9,002 nt of DNA from Actinomycetes bacterium. Lineage in GTDB: Bacteria; Actinomycetota; Acidimicrobiia; Acidimicrobiales; Acidimicrobiaceae. The number at the start of each line of letters is the position of its first letter. The stretch's first letter is position 1. This document shows, piece by piece, positions 1-6,747 of the stretch. Location of the stretch: positions 1 to 9,002 of the forward strand of contig JAKASN010000043.1 of assembly GCA_021819025.1 (NCBI GenBank), written 5' to 3'. A model generated the notes under the pieces. The model saw nothing but the letters and a program-made list of their open reading frames with translations. It ran no database searches and was not told where the DNA came from. The position numbers and the translations under genes are program-made.

Positions 1-360
1 CCGATCTCTTCCACTTCGCGCCACCGATGAGCGAACCATGGCGCGGCTCATCAAGAGCGCGCGCGAGAAGGAATCCGCCAGCGCAACCGGGGAGAAGTTG
101 AGCCGGGTTACCCCCGGGGGCGGCTCGATAGCTCCCATCGGGTCAAAGAGCCAAACACGTCCCGCTCTTTGGCGCTCGGCGGCGGTCGCGACGAGAAGGT
201 CGGCTTTGGTACTGGTCACTACCACCGCGCTCTCTGCTCCCACCAGGTTGGGTATCACCATCCCGGTGGTCTTTCCACATCGAGGCGGCCCGAGCACGAG
301 CAGGTGCGACTCGCCCGAAAGCAGCTTGGGACCCATCTTTCCCCACCCGCAATAAAACAC
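1..360 (-). CDS. VirD4/TraG-like type IV coupling ATPase, N-terminal part (runs off left edge)
   Basis: An open frame of 120 codons runs from GTG (358-360) to the window edge without a stop. Residues 24-32 are a Walker A P-loop, GPPRCGKTT, preceded by a hydrophobic strand (HLLVL) and followed by GMVIPNL. A second strand with VVVTSTKADLL (47-57) and then GRVWLFDPMG (67-76) are typical of the actinobacterial 'type IV secretory system conjugative DNA transfer' family (VirD4/TraG/TraD-like), as is the later NFSPVA...ALLMSRAMV stretch. Such ATPases feed DNA or protein substrates to a secretion channel at the membrane. The Walker B and all-alpha domain would lie outside the window. No N-terminal membrane helices are visible, so this is the soluble form of the family. 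I chose GTG because an AGGGGAG Shine-Dalgarno lies 7 bases upstream and the family-like sequence (FYCGWGKMGPKLLSG) begins before the internal ATG at 336. Family assignment is by recognition from sequence; the exact substrate is unknown. Confidence 0.8.
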   Translation of the reverse strand, partial: MFYCGWGKMGPKLLSGESHLLVLGPPRCGKTTGMVIPNLVGAESAVVVTSTKADLLVATAAERQRAGRVWLFDPMGAIEPPPGVTRLNFSPVALADSFSRALLMSRAMVRSSVARSGRDR

Positions 361-367
361 CGGACAT

Positions 368-374
368 CTCCCCT
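368..374 (-). promoter_or_regulatory. Ribosome binding site of the VirD4/TraG-like gene
   Basis: AGGGGAG on the minus strand, with 7 bases before the GTG at 358-360. It decides in favour of the GTG start over the in-frame ATG at 334-336, whose upstream bases (GGTGGGGAAAG) are a poorer match. Confidence 0.6.
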
Positions 375-406
375 CTCTTTTTCTCCCGGGAGCCCGAGAC
401 GCCAAG

Positions 407-440
407 CCCCGGCAACCCGAATCGGATTCGGATGCCGGGG
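407..440 (-). terminator. GC-rich hairpin downstream of the permease gene
   Basis: CCCCGGCA (407-414) pairs with TGCCGGGG (433-440), and CCGAAT (417-422) pairs with ATTCGG (426-431). The outer 8-bp and inner 6-bp stems are separated by a small internal loop (AC opposite A), with a 3-base loop. It lies about 37 bases beyond the permease stop and before the coupling-ATPase start. Neither strand has a T tract after it, so it is not a textbook intrinsic terminator. It could instead be an attenuating or mRNA-end-stabilising hairpin, or a symmetric binding site. The pairing is directly visible; the termination role is inferred from position. Confidence 0.5.
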
Positions 441-476
441 CATCAAGAGGAGAGCAGGTGTCGATCTAGAACTAAG

Positions 477-1925
477 TCAAATGCCGCTAATCGCCGCTTC
501 GTCGATCTCGGCGGGCTGAAGTTTGGCTTCGGCGCTCACAAAACGCCCCGCCAGAGCCCAGTATGTCACCGCCGCGACGATGAAACCGGCGAATACCGAG
601 AAGTCCGCCCCATTGGTGGCGTTGGAGACCAAGCTGACGTAGTGGGGATAAGCGTCGATGGTCAACATCGCGGCGACCATTCCCAGGATCTGGGCGATAA
701 TGGCTGGCCAGTGCACGCCGCCTTGGCGGTAGTAGAGCGAGCTCTTGCCGCGCTGAAGATCCACCGCCGAGTACCTCTTCTTGCGCAGCAGCCAATCCAC
801 CAGATAGACCGCAGTCCAAGGCGCCACCCAAACGATGATGAAGAGGATGAACTCCGAGAGCAAAGTGTTGAACGACGAAGAAAAGATCGCATAAGCGGTA
901 AGCGCGGTACAGATCACGGTATCTAAAATCACCGCCTGCCAGCGAGTGATCCTAAGCCCGAGAGCCTGCAGGGTAACCCCTGAAGAGTAGAGGTCCAAAC
1001 TGTTGATGGCGAAGAGTTGCACGATGGCCACGATGAGATAAGGCCAGATGAACCACGGGGTAAAGTTTGCAGCGATGCCCGTGATCGAACCCGAGTTAGT
1101 GCCCACGAAAGTTGCCACCGCGGCACCGAGGACCATTAGCGCCACCGAGGGGATGAAAGTTCCTAAAAATACCCAACCCACCGTGGCTTTGGCAGAAGCG
1201 TCCCGCTTGAGGTAGCGAGAGTAGTCATTGCCGTTTTCGGTCCAGCCCAGCCCCGATGCGGAGATAATGAAGGCCAAGCCCTCCAGCATGGTCTGCCAGT
1301 TGGCACCGTGGTGAACCGAGTGCACATTGACCTTGCCGATACTGAGCGCCGCGAAGACTATGAAGAGGACGAGAAATGGGATGAAGAGCCATCGCAAAGT
1401 CTTCAGTATCGCGGCATGCCCCAAAAGTGGCAACAGGAGCTGGATCGCCGCAGCAACCAGTATCAATACCACCTTCAACGTCGTCGAGGAGTGCACCCCG
1501 AGCTTCGAGGCCAGCGCGAGGCCGGCAATCACCACCAGCGCGAGGCCTTCGGTCTCAAATCCCACCTGGGTAAGCCAGTTGAAGACCGCGATGAGTTTTG
1601 ATCCGTTGGGGCCAAAACTGGCGCGGTTGATGGTAAAGGTGGTGGTTCCCGCTTCGGGACCTTGCAAGCTGGTAAGCCCGAGCAAAAGGTAGGAGAGGTT
1701 GCCGACGGCAATAATGAACACCGCCTGGGCAAAGGAGAGGCCAAAGCTCATCAAAATCGCGCCGTAGACCATGATCTCGACGTTGAAGATGGCTCCGCCC
1801 CACATCCAAAAGAGGTTTATCGGCTTTGCCCAGCGCTCTTTGGCGGGGACATAGTCGATACCGCGACGCTCGATCCCAACTGGACCGGCCTCCGCCATAG
1901 GTATTTCGAAAACTTCTTTTACCAA
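477..1925 (-). CDS. NCS1-family nucleobase:cation symporter (purine-cytosine permease family)
   Basis: A 482-residue polytopic membrane protein, about the usual length for nucleobase:cation symporter-1 proteins (CodB/Fcy-like, about 12 helices). Family landmarks in order: WGGAIFN (42-48) in the first helix, GPEAGT (89-94), RASFG (101-105), NWLTQVGFE (116-124), ENGNDYSRYLKR (230-241, matching the conserved DYSRY motif), INSLDLYSSG (307-316) and APWTAVYLVDWLLRKKRY (368-385). These proteins import cytosine, purines, hydantoins, allantoin or similar compounds with Na+ or H+; the substrate cannot be read from sequence. The TTG start (1923-1925) is chosen because AGGAAGG (1932-1938) sits 6 bases upstream. 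An ATG nine codons further in lacks a comparable site. It follows the Rieske oxygenase gene by 66 bases on the same strand, so the two are probably co-transcribed and the permease may import the oxygenase's substrate. Only the specificity is uncertain. Confidence 0.92.
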   Translation of the reverse strand: MVKEVFEIPMAEAGPVGIERRGIDYVPAKERWAKPINLFWMWGGAIFNVEIMVYGAILMSFGLSFAQAVFIIAVGNLSYLLLGLTSLQGPEAGTTTFTINRASFGPNGSKLIAVFNWLTQVGFETEGLALVVIAGLALASKLGVHSSTTLKVVLILVAAAIQLLLPLLGHAAILKTLRWLFIPFLVLFIVFAALSIGKVNVHSVHHGANWQTMLEGLAFIISASGLGWTENGNDYSRYLKRDASAKATVGWVFLGTFIPSVALMVLGAAVATFVGTNSGSITGIAANFTPWFIWPYLIVAIVQLFAINSLDLYSSGVTLQALGLRITRWQAVILDTVICTALTAYAIFSSSFNTLLSEFILFIIVWVAPWTAVYLVDWLLRKKRYSAVDLQRGKSSLYYRQGGVHWPAIIAQILGMVAAMLTIDAYPHYVSLVSNATNGADFSVFAGFIVAAVTYWALAGRFVSAEAKLQPAEIDEAAISGI

Positions 1926-1931
1926 CTCGTT

Positions 1932-1938
1932 CCTTCCT
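1932..1938 (-). promoter_or_regulatory. Ribosome binding site of the permease gene
   Basis: AGGAAGG on the minus strand with a 6-base spacer to the TTG at 1923-1925. It is the main support for reading a TTG start. I saw no good promoter in the 66 bases between the oxygenase stop and this start, which fits translation from an operon message. Confidence 0.55.
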
Positions 1939-1991
1939 CTCTCATCCGTGGCCCAAACCAGGGAAGCTCCTTGTCACCATAGGGTAAAAAA

Positions 1992-3017
1992 TCATCGCAC
2001 CGCTTGGAGTGCTTCGGATAGCTTTCTCCGCATCGCCAAAGTGATGCGGTCAGCTTTAGTGTGAACTTCTCTTTTGGCATCGAGGGGGAAACCATCGGAG
2101 CGATAGGAGTTCTGCAGCCAGAGATCCTCGGCGAGAACCTTGGCTTCGAACTCCAGCGCTTCTGTCATGCGCTGCGCGCTTCCCTCGAGATCGTTCCTCC
2201 ACAACACCGTGAAGAGCCGGCTTTGCATCGCGTCGCTGGGCGAGATGAAAAAACCGATCACATTGGTCCCTTTGGCCTCGACGAAGCTGAGGCGCAGCAG
2301 CAGCGAGAACGGCACCCGATAGCGGTAGAGCATCTCGCGGTGCTGCTGCAAAGGACGCTCGCCCTTGGCCACTGCGGGATCCTCACGGTTCAAAAAGCTG
2401 TGGCGATAGCTAGCCCTGAGACCGAATTCATCCAAAGATACCTCGTAAGGATCCACTTTGGTGCTCGTGCCATCTCCAAAGCTCGCTTTATGCAGATAGG
2501 GAAAGTGCGCCATATCCAAGAAGTTGTCTGCGAGATACCCGGCGTGCTGGCGAGCCATTACCGGGCTCAACATCCCCGAGGCGAAAGTTTCGTCGCTGGC
2601 CTCGGGAATCTCGAGTAGTTCCGCCCGCGGAAGCTTGGGAGCCAAAAAGATCACCCCGTAGCGCTCTTGGAGCGCAGCGGCTTGGACGAGGTTCGCCTTG
2701 GCGGGGAGCTTCGCGCCCTCGCCGAGGGCTGGAACACAGAGCAACTTCCCGCGCTCGTCGAAGCGCCAGCCATGATAGGCGCACTCCAAAGTTCCTCCCG
2801 CCACGCTTCCCATGGAAAGCGGCGCGCCGCGATGGGGACAGCGATCGACAAAGGCGACAATTTCATCGGCACGGTCACGAAAGAGAACCCAGTTCTCCCC
2901 GAGGAGGCTAAAGCGCCTCGGTTGTGCCCCAACCTCATCCGAAGTTGCAATCGGGTGGTAGAAGTATGCCAGCCGTGGGTCCAAATTATCCAACTGGCCA
3001 GGGACATCCCTAGTCAA
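1992..3017 (-). CDS. Rieske [2Fe-2S] aromatic ring-hydroxylating oxygenase, terminal oxygenase component
   Basis: 341 residues. The N-terminal Rieske domain has C60-P-H62 in CPHRGAPLSMG and C79-A-Y-H82 in CAYHGW, the four [2Fe-2S] ligands. The C-terminal catalytic domain has DNFLDMAHFPYLH (164-176), the N-x2-D-x2-H-x4-H mononuclear iron motif (His171, His176, bridging Asp168). Asp298 in EDLWLQ is the likely third iron ligand. Length and single-subunit layout match the family that includes vanillate demethylase, N-demethylases and related monooxygenases rather than two-subunit naphthalene-type dioxygenases. Such enzymes need a separate ferredoxin or reductase to supply electrons, and none is in this window. 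The start is TTG, with AAGGAG 11 bases upstream, a rather long spacing; no in-frame start lies just upstream and homologues usually begin shortly before the LDP...YFHP-like stretch seen at 12-22. The permease gene follows at 66 bases. The substrate is not determinable; a heterocycle or N-/O-methylated compound is an inference from the transporter. Confidence 0.9.
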   Translation of the reverse strand: MTRDVPGQLDNLDPRLAYFYHPIATSDEVGAQPRRFSLLGENWVLFRDRADEIVAFVDRCPHRGAPLSMGSVAGGTLECAYHGWRFDERGKLLCVPALGEGAKLPAKANLVQAAALQERYGVIFLAPKLPRAELLEIPEASDETFASGMLSPVMARQHAGYLADNFLDMAHFPYLHKASFGDGTSTKVDPYEVSLDEFGLRASYRHSFLNREDPAVAKGERPLQQHREMLYRYRVPFSLLLRLSFVEAKGTNVIGFFISPSDAMQSRLFTVLWRNDLEGSAQRMTEALEFEAKVLAEDLWLQNSYRSDGFPLDAKREVHTKADRITLAMRRKLSEALQAVR

Positions 3018-3156
3018 TGTCGCACCCGCTCCTTATTGCGCGCCGACGCGCGATTTCGCGCCGAGCAAGTCTGCATACCTCTCGCACTATCTAGCGACCC
3101 TGCGTCGCACCCTCTCGAGACTCCACTGTAGCGCAGCGAAATTATCTCGCCGAACC

Positions 3157-3175
3157 ATTTTGGTTTCGCCAAAAT
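3157..3175. promoter_or_regulatory. Perfect 7-bp inverted repeat upstream of the Rieske gene
   Basis: ATTTTGG (3157-3163), a TTTCG loop and CCAAAAT (3169-3175). It is the most AT-rich point in the roughly 236-base gap between the racemase stop and the oxygenase start. It overlaps a second, shorter dyad, AACCATTTTGGTT. It could be an operator controlling the oxygenase-permease unit or a weak transcript-end hairpin for the racemase gene. I found no convincing -35/-10 pair in the gap and no gene in it. Confidence 0.35.
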
Positions 3176-3253
3176 TAACCTTGGCAGCGCCGCATCGCTA
3201 CTCGAAGCGACCCAAGAGGCAAAACCCGCCTCCAAGGGCGTCCAAAGCAGCGA

Positions 3254-4396
3254 TCAAGTCGCCTCAAGGAGGTCGAGCACCTCGCGGCGATGCTCGTCGG
3301 GATAGGGTGGCAACCCGGGCTTGGTGGGTCGCGAACCATTAAAGAGCGGCCCCGGGGCGGGCTGGGTAACACCGGCCATCTCGACAAAGGCGCCACGGGC
3401 GACGTTGTGGGGATGGGCGAGCGCCTCCTCGGGAGAGTAGACCGGGAAGCTGCAGGCATCGCAACCGGCGAGGAGCTCTTCAAAATACCCTCTCGGCTTC
3501 GAGGCAAATATCGCCTCAAAGGCGCTGCGCATTTGGGGCCACGTCTCTGTCCGGTACTGGGCGGAAAATGCCGCCTCATCCGCAACGCCGAGTCGCCCGA
3601 TCAACTCTTGATAGAACTGCACCTCCAGAGCGGCAACTCCGAGGTACCCCCCGTCTGAACAGCGATATATCCGATAGAAAGGTGCGCCCCCGTCGATGAG
3701 GTTGGATTCGCGCTGATCTACCCAGCCCCCCGCCCCCCGCATTCCAAAGATCATCGACGCCAATGTCGCGGCACCTTCGCACATCGCGGTGTCGATGACG
3801 ATGCGATGGCGCTGCGAAGGTGGCGTCGCCAGAGATGCCGCAATGGCAAAGGCCATGTACATTCCTCCCCCGCCGAAGTCCCCAACGAGATTTAGCGGTA
3901 TCGATGGCGGACCGTCTTTGGGACCGATCATAGAAAGCACCCCGGCAACGGAGATGTAGTTGAGGTCGTGCCCCGCGAGGTTTGCCAAAGGTCCACTCTG
4001 ACCCCAGCCAGTCATACGGGCATAGATGAGCGCTTCGTTGAGCGCAAAAGCTTCCTCGGGACCATAGCCAAGCCGCTCCATGACACCAGGGCGGTACCCC
4101 TCCAATAGAACATCGGCTCGCGCGATGAGCCCTTTGACAATCTCTGCGGACTCATCCGACTTGAGGTCCAGAGCGATTGACCACTTCGAGCGACCCATGA
4201 CCTCACGCCGATAACTCGCTAGGGTTTCCTCAGAAAGCTCTCCTGTGGATGCCCTGGGTCGATCGATGCGGATCACTCGAGCTCCGAGATCACCAAGCAG
4301 CATTCCACAAAAGGGACCTGGACCAATGCCGGCAAACTCGACCACCAATTTGCCGGCCAGCGGCGAAAAACTCGACTCAGAAGATTCCTCTAGCAC
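3254..4396 (-). CDS. Alpha-methylacyl-CoA racemase (CaiB/BaiF family III CoA-transferase fold)
   Basis: A 380-residue soluble enzyme; the family is about 360-400 residues. It starts with the characteristic SPLAGKLVVEFAGIGPGPFC (11-30) and GDLGARVIRIDRP (35-47). The active-site segment reads GHDLNYIS (142-149, His143) and then NLVGDFGGGG (169-178, Asp173). These correspond to the catalytic His/Asp pair of the Mycobacterium tuberculosis racemase MCR (His126/Asp156). Glu258 in ALEVQFYQEL matches the conserved third residue. This pattern points to racemisation of 2-methylacyl-CoA esters, used for branched-chain fatty acid or sterol side-chain beta-oxidation, rather than to CoA transfer, which uses an Asp nucleophile in a different context. 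The start is GTG (4394-4396), preceded by GTGAGG at about 4 bases. It is divergent from the methyltransferase gene. The same-strand oxygenase start lies about 236 bases beyond, so a shared operon is not certain. Confidence 0.88.
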   Translation of the reverse strand: MLEESSESSFSPLAGKLVVEFAGIGPGPFCGMLLGDLGARVIRIDRPRASTGELSEETLASYRREVMGRSKWSIALDLKSDESAEIVKGLIARADVLLEGYRPGVMERLGYGPEEAFALNEALIYARMTGWGQSGPLANLAGHDLNYISVAGVLSMIGPKDGPPSIPLNLVGDFGGGGMYMAFAIAASLATPPSQRHRIVIDTAMCEGAATLASMIFGMRGAGGWVDQRESNLIDGGAPFYRIYRCSDGGYLGVAALEVQFYQELIGRLGVADEAAFSAQYRTETWPQMRSAFEAIFASKPRGYFEELLAGCDACSFPVYSPEEALAHPHNVARGAFVEMAGVTQPAPGPLFNGSRPTKPGLPPYPDEHRREVLDLLEAT

Positions 4397-4547
4397 AAAA
4401 CCTCACTCAACTTAGGATTAATGCCAACCTTAGGCCACCCAGATATCGGGCGGCTCAGTTTTTCTCTCAACTGGGATCTCGATACCCGCAAACTGCGAGA
4501 TTAACGATTCGGTGAGAAAATTTCTACGACGTGGCTAAAGTTGCGAT
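4397..4547. promoter_or_regulatory. Divergent intergenic region between racemase and methyltransferase genes
   Basis: 151 bases separating divergent starts, so it should hold both promoters. For the methyltransferase, see the -10/-35 pair at 4512-4541. For the racemase, CTTAGG occurs twice as a direct repeat (4411-4416 and 4429-4434), within the related strings CAACTTAGG and CAACCTTAGG, about 18 bases apart, just upstream of the GTG. This is a possible regulator site or part of the minus promoter. I see no terminator or small gene here. Confidence 0.35.
4512..4541 (+). promoter_or_regulatory. Probable leaderless promoter of the methyltransferase gene
   Basis: GTGAGA (4512-4517), an 18-base spacer and TAAAGT (4536-4541) form a -35/-10 pair. 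Six bases separate the -10 from the ATG at 4548, so transcription would begin at or within a base or two of the start codon. There is no Shine-Dalgarno sequence, as expected for a leaderless message. Actinobacteria are known to use this TAnnnT-N6-RTG arrangement often. Confidence 0.5.
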
Positions 4548-5390
4548 ATGACTCAATCCACTCCCAAGGAAAGCTCGCTGCACGAAGTTGAGACCTCGGC
4601 CATGGAGCTCGAGGCGAGATGGGCCGAATCCCTTGCTCAATGGGCGATTCCCGAGGAGTATCTCGCCGAGGTCCAAGAGAGCCCGTTTCGTCTCTCGCCA
4701 GAAGCTTTTGCGCCCGATCTCTCCCGTCGCGAGACCCCGAGCATGCAATTTGCCATCGAGGCACTCAGCGAGTTGGCACCGGGCGATAGAAGCCTCCTCG
4801 ATGTCGGATGCGCTTCCGGTGGAACCTCGCTGATCTTGTTTCCACCTGCAGAACGCCTCATCGCAATCGACCAAAGCGCCGAAATGCTCGAGCAACTAAT
4901 CAAAAACGCCGCAGCTCTAGGAGTAGAAGCATCGGCGATCCAAGTCGTCAACTCCGCCTGGCCGACAGATCCTTTGCCACGGGCCTCGGTGGTGACTTGC
5001 GCAAACGTCCTCTACAACGTGGCGTCACCGTTGCGATTCATCCAAGGTCTCATCGATGCCGCCGATCACGCAGTGGTGATCGAGATCACCGCTCGCCACC
5101 CCCACTACTCTGCCAATCCAATCTGGTGGCACTTCTACCACTATCAGCGGCCCGTCGAGCCCGGATATGAAATGGTCGCAGAGATCCTCAAACACCTCGG
5201 ATACCAACCCACCATCAGCAAGTGGCAGCGAGACGCCCTCGATCCCAACGACGACCTCGCCTTGGCGCGGCTCGCACAGCGATGCTGCATTCCCCCGTCG
5301 CGACTAGCTGAGCTCAAGAGCTACCTTGAACAAAACCCTCTTCTGCCCACCGAAGTGGTCTCGATGGCATTTCGCAAGAGCGGCGGCTAG
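4548..5390 (+). CDS. Class I SAM-dependent methyltransferase
   Basis: 280 residues. A 70-80 residue N-terminal extension (AMELEARWAESLAQW, 18-32, then SPEAFAPDLSRRETPSMQFA) precedes a Rossmann-type methyltransferase core. Motif I is SLLDVGCASGG (82-92), the SAM-binding glycine loop. The acidic end of strand 2 is Asp108 in LIAIDQSAEML (104-114). A post-motif segment, SVVTCANVLYNV (147-158), is followed by ADHAVVIEIT. The acceptor substrate is unknown; this is the Methyltransf_11/25-like class that acts on small molecules. Its C-terminal part (residues 183-280) has several aromatic residues (PIWWHFYHYQRP), which could form a substrate lid, though that is speculation. The ATG is fixed by the leaderless promoter geometry. 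The gene stands alone on its strand, divergent from the racemase and convergent with the PH-SHOCT gene at 20 bases. Confidence 0.88.
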   Translation: MTQSTPKESSLHEVETSAMELEARWAESLAQWAIPEEYLAEVQESPFRLSPEAFAPDLSRRETPSMQFAIEALSELAPGDRSLLDVGCASGGTSLILFPPAERLIAIDQSAEMLEQLIKNAAALGVEASAIQVVNSAWPTDPLPRASVVTCANVLYNVASPLRFIQGLIDAADHAVVIEITARHPHYSANPIWWHFYHYQRPVEPGYEMVAEILKHLGYQPTISKWQRDALDPNDDLALARLAQRCCIPPSRLAELKSYLEQNPLLPTEVVSMAFRKSGG

Positions 5391-5410
5391 CGCACCATTT
5401 GGCGGCGGGC

Positions 5411-6061
5411 TCAGATTCTTCTTAGCAGCTCCGCTTTGGCAACTTCGAACTCCTCGCGAGTTATCAAGCCCCGCGAATAGAGGTCGCCCAAGCGAGAGAG
5501 CTGTTCAAGGGGGTGGGAGCTATCACTCGGCGATGCTGGGACGGCAAAGCTCTGCGTGGTTCCCAGCTCAACGCGTACTCTGCGCGCCTCGATCGCTTGA
5601 TTGATTATCCCGCGAACTTCAACCGGATCATAAATGTACTTGAGGACCAAGTTGGGGTCATCCCCGGTAGAAGAGATCGTCAAAGTTCCGATTCGCAGCA
5701 TACGCTGGGCAAGAGTTGCTGTAGCAGATATCTCCGAGATACGGTCCAAAGGGATCTCGCGGGAGTGATAGGTGAGCACTCCCGAGGCGGAGATGACTCT
5801 GCGCGAGGTCACCACGAATTCGATACTGCGCCAGGCAAGATATCGTGCCACATAGTTGATACCTGCTAGTACGAGCAGCACCAGACCCGCTAATTTGATA
5901 AGCACGCCGAGCCAGGAATAGCGCCACAGCATCACTGCGTCAGCGATGGCAAGGAGAAACATCGCCGCCATCGGTACAAGCAGTACTACGCCGTGTGGGC
6001 GCCCCGAATACGCAACTTCTTCGCCACTCTCGATGCGTGCTCGCATATGCTTTTTGCCCAT
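5411..6061 (-). CDS. Two-TM bacterial PH-domain protein with C-terminal SHOCT domain
   Basis: 216 residues from the ATG at 6059-6061. After ESGEEVAYSGRPH (11-23), a motif common just before the first helix of these proteins, two hydrophobic helices follow (about 24-46 and 49-72). Then comes a bacterial PH-like (bPH2/DUF304) domain: WRSIEFVVTSRRVISASGVL (77-96), REIPLDRISEISA (101-113) and RMLRIGTLTISSTGDDPN (120-137). The C terminus, LEQLSRLGDLYSRGLITREE and on to the end (185-216), is a SHOCT short helical domain, thought to support oligomerisation. It is an inner-membrane protein with its PH domain probably cytoplasmic; its function is unknown. An in-frame ATG at 6128-6130, with GGGAG four bases upstream, would add 23 residues lacking family character. 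I prefer 6061 because TATGAT (6071-6076) and TTCACC (6094-6099, 17-base spacing) lie directly upstream. Confidence 0.82.
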   Translation of the reverse strand: MGKKHMRARIESGEEVAYSGRPHGVVLLVPMAAMFLLAIADAVMLWRYSWLGVLIKLAGLVLLVLAGINYVARYLAWRSIEFVVTSRRVISASGVLTYHSREIPLDRISEISATATLAQRMLRIGTLTISSTGDDPNLVLKYIYDPVEVRGIINQAIEARRVRVELGTTQSFAVPASPSDSSHPLEQLSRLGDLYSRGLITREEFEVAKAELLRRI

Positions 6062-6070
6062 ACCCGCACA

Positions 6071-6099
6071 ATCATACCCAGCGAGCCCACCGCGGTGAA
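6071..6099 (-). promoter_or_regulatory. Probable promoter of the PH-SHOCT gene
   Basis: On the minus strand, TTCACC (6094-6099), 17 bases, then TATGAT (6071-6076), a five-of-six match to the -10 consensus. Nine bases separate it from the ATG at 6061, so the leader would be at most a few bases. If real, it excludes the longer 6130 start. Confidence 0.45.
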
Positions 6100-6747
6100 A
6101 GGCGAGGGGCAATTTAGCCCGGTGTCGCATCGGACTCCCAGAAGCGACCAGAGCACCTTCCCAACTTCGCCGCCGTCAGGGGCTTCAACGCCACATTGGC
6201 CCCCGAGAGCAAAGCAGCACAACGACGGTCTCGCACCCGCCACCACAACTTCGGCCATCAGACGTCGCAGCAGAGGATCCTTATCGACCCATCGAGGTCG
6301 TCTCGCCCGGTGAACAGAACAAGCAGCTGCGCATGGTGTTTGCCTCTTGCCACGATTTCACCGGCGAGTTCGCATGGGGCGGCCGCCGCTGGAGAAAGGG
6401 TCACCGTGCTCACCATGGTGTCTGGCGCTGCGACAAGATTGTCGACCGTGTCCCAGGACTACGCGCTCGCAGGCGACTTCGCGCGCTTGAAGTGGCCACG
6501 CGGCCATGCCACGGCCACTTTGGGTCAACCACGACGGATACCGCCCGTCCCTCGGGCGCTCCGACCCGCCGTCGAGGACCTCGCCCAACGCGGCCAGCGC
6601 GGAGGGGGCGGATGGGACGGACGAGCGCCCCGAGCGCTTCGGCGGCGGCGCTCGTTCGCTCTGGGACCGCGAGGTTGCACGCGCCGGGGGCGTTGGCTGC
6701 GCTCTGGCGCCTTGACCGTGCTTGTGAGGTCGTCGTAGTGTATAGGC
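6100..6747. other. Gene-free or decayed stretch, extremely GC-rich in its right half
   Basis: Several long frames are open here on both strands, but none has recognisable domains, a ribosome site or consistent codon use. Their openness is expected from low A+T: 96 of 120 bases at 6541-6660 are G or C. A frame at 6258-6416 on the minus strand (ATG, 52 residues, no ribosome site) reads smoothly as VSTVTLSPAAAA...ELAGEIVARGKHH and is the least implausible. The antisense plus frame over the same stretch reads PIEVVSPGEQNKQLRMVFAS. Neither is recognised. The region may be a decayed gene or non-coding DNA. The only supported elements are the promoters at its two ends. Confidence 0.45.
6712..6741 (+). 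promoter_or_regulatory. Probable leaderless promoter of the VOC-YdeI unit
   Basis: TTGACC (6712-6717, five of six -35 consensus bases), an 18-base spacer and TAGTGT (6736-6741). Six bases, ATAGGC, separate it from the ATG at 6748. The predicted start of transcription falls on or next to the A of ATG, and no Shine-Dalgarno sequence precedes the gene. The geometry (18 and 6) is the same as for the methyltransferase promoter. Confidence 0.6.

Noticed and set aside
38..519. Plus-strand open frames at 38-355 and 169-519 and minus frames at 143-415 and 255-446
   Set aside because: They overlap the coupling-ATPase frame in other readings and translate to basic, Arg/Ser/Pro-rich sequence without domains. 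The P-loop frame explains the region.
432..1982. Plus-strand frames opposite the permease (432-926, 1308-1601, 1327-1692, 1662-1982)
   Set aside because: Antisense shadows of a well-supported 12-helix permease. They have high charge, no hydrophobic cores and no motifs.
3014..3235. Minus-strand 73-residue frame between racemase and oxygenase, ending at the oxygenase start
   Set aside because: Its stop overlaps the TTG start region (possible coupling), but it has no recognised domain, no Shine-Dalgarno sequence and unremarkable composition. More likely it is leader or non-coding DNA.
6109..6200. Possible tRNA between the PH-SHOCT gene and the GC-rich block
   Set aside because: No cloverleaf could be formed: no acceptor stem pairing and no TTCRANY-type T loop at the right distance.
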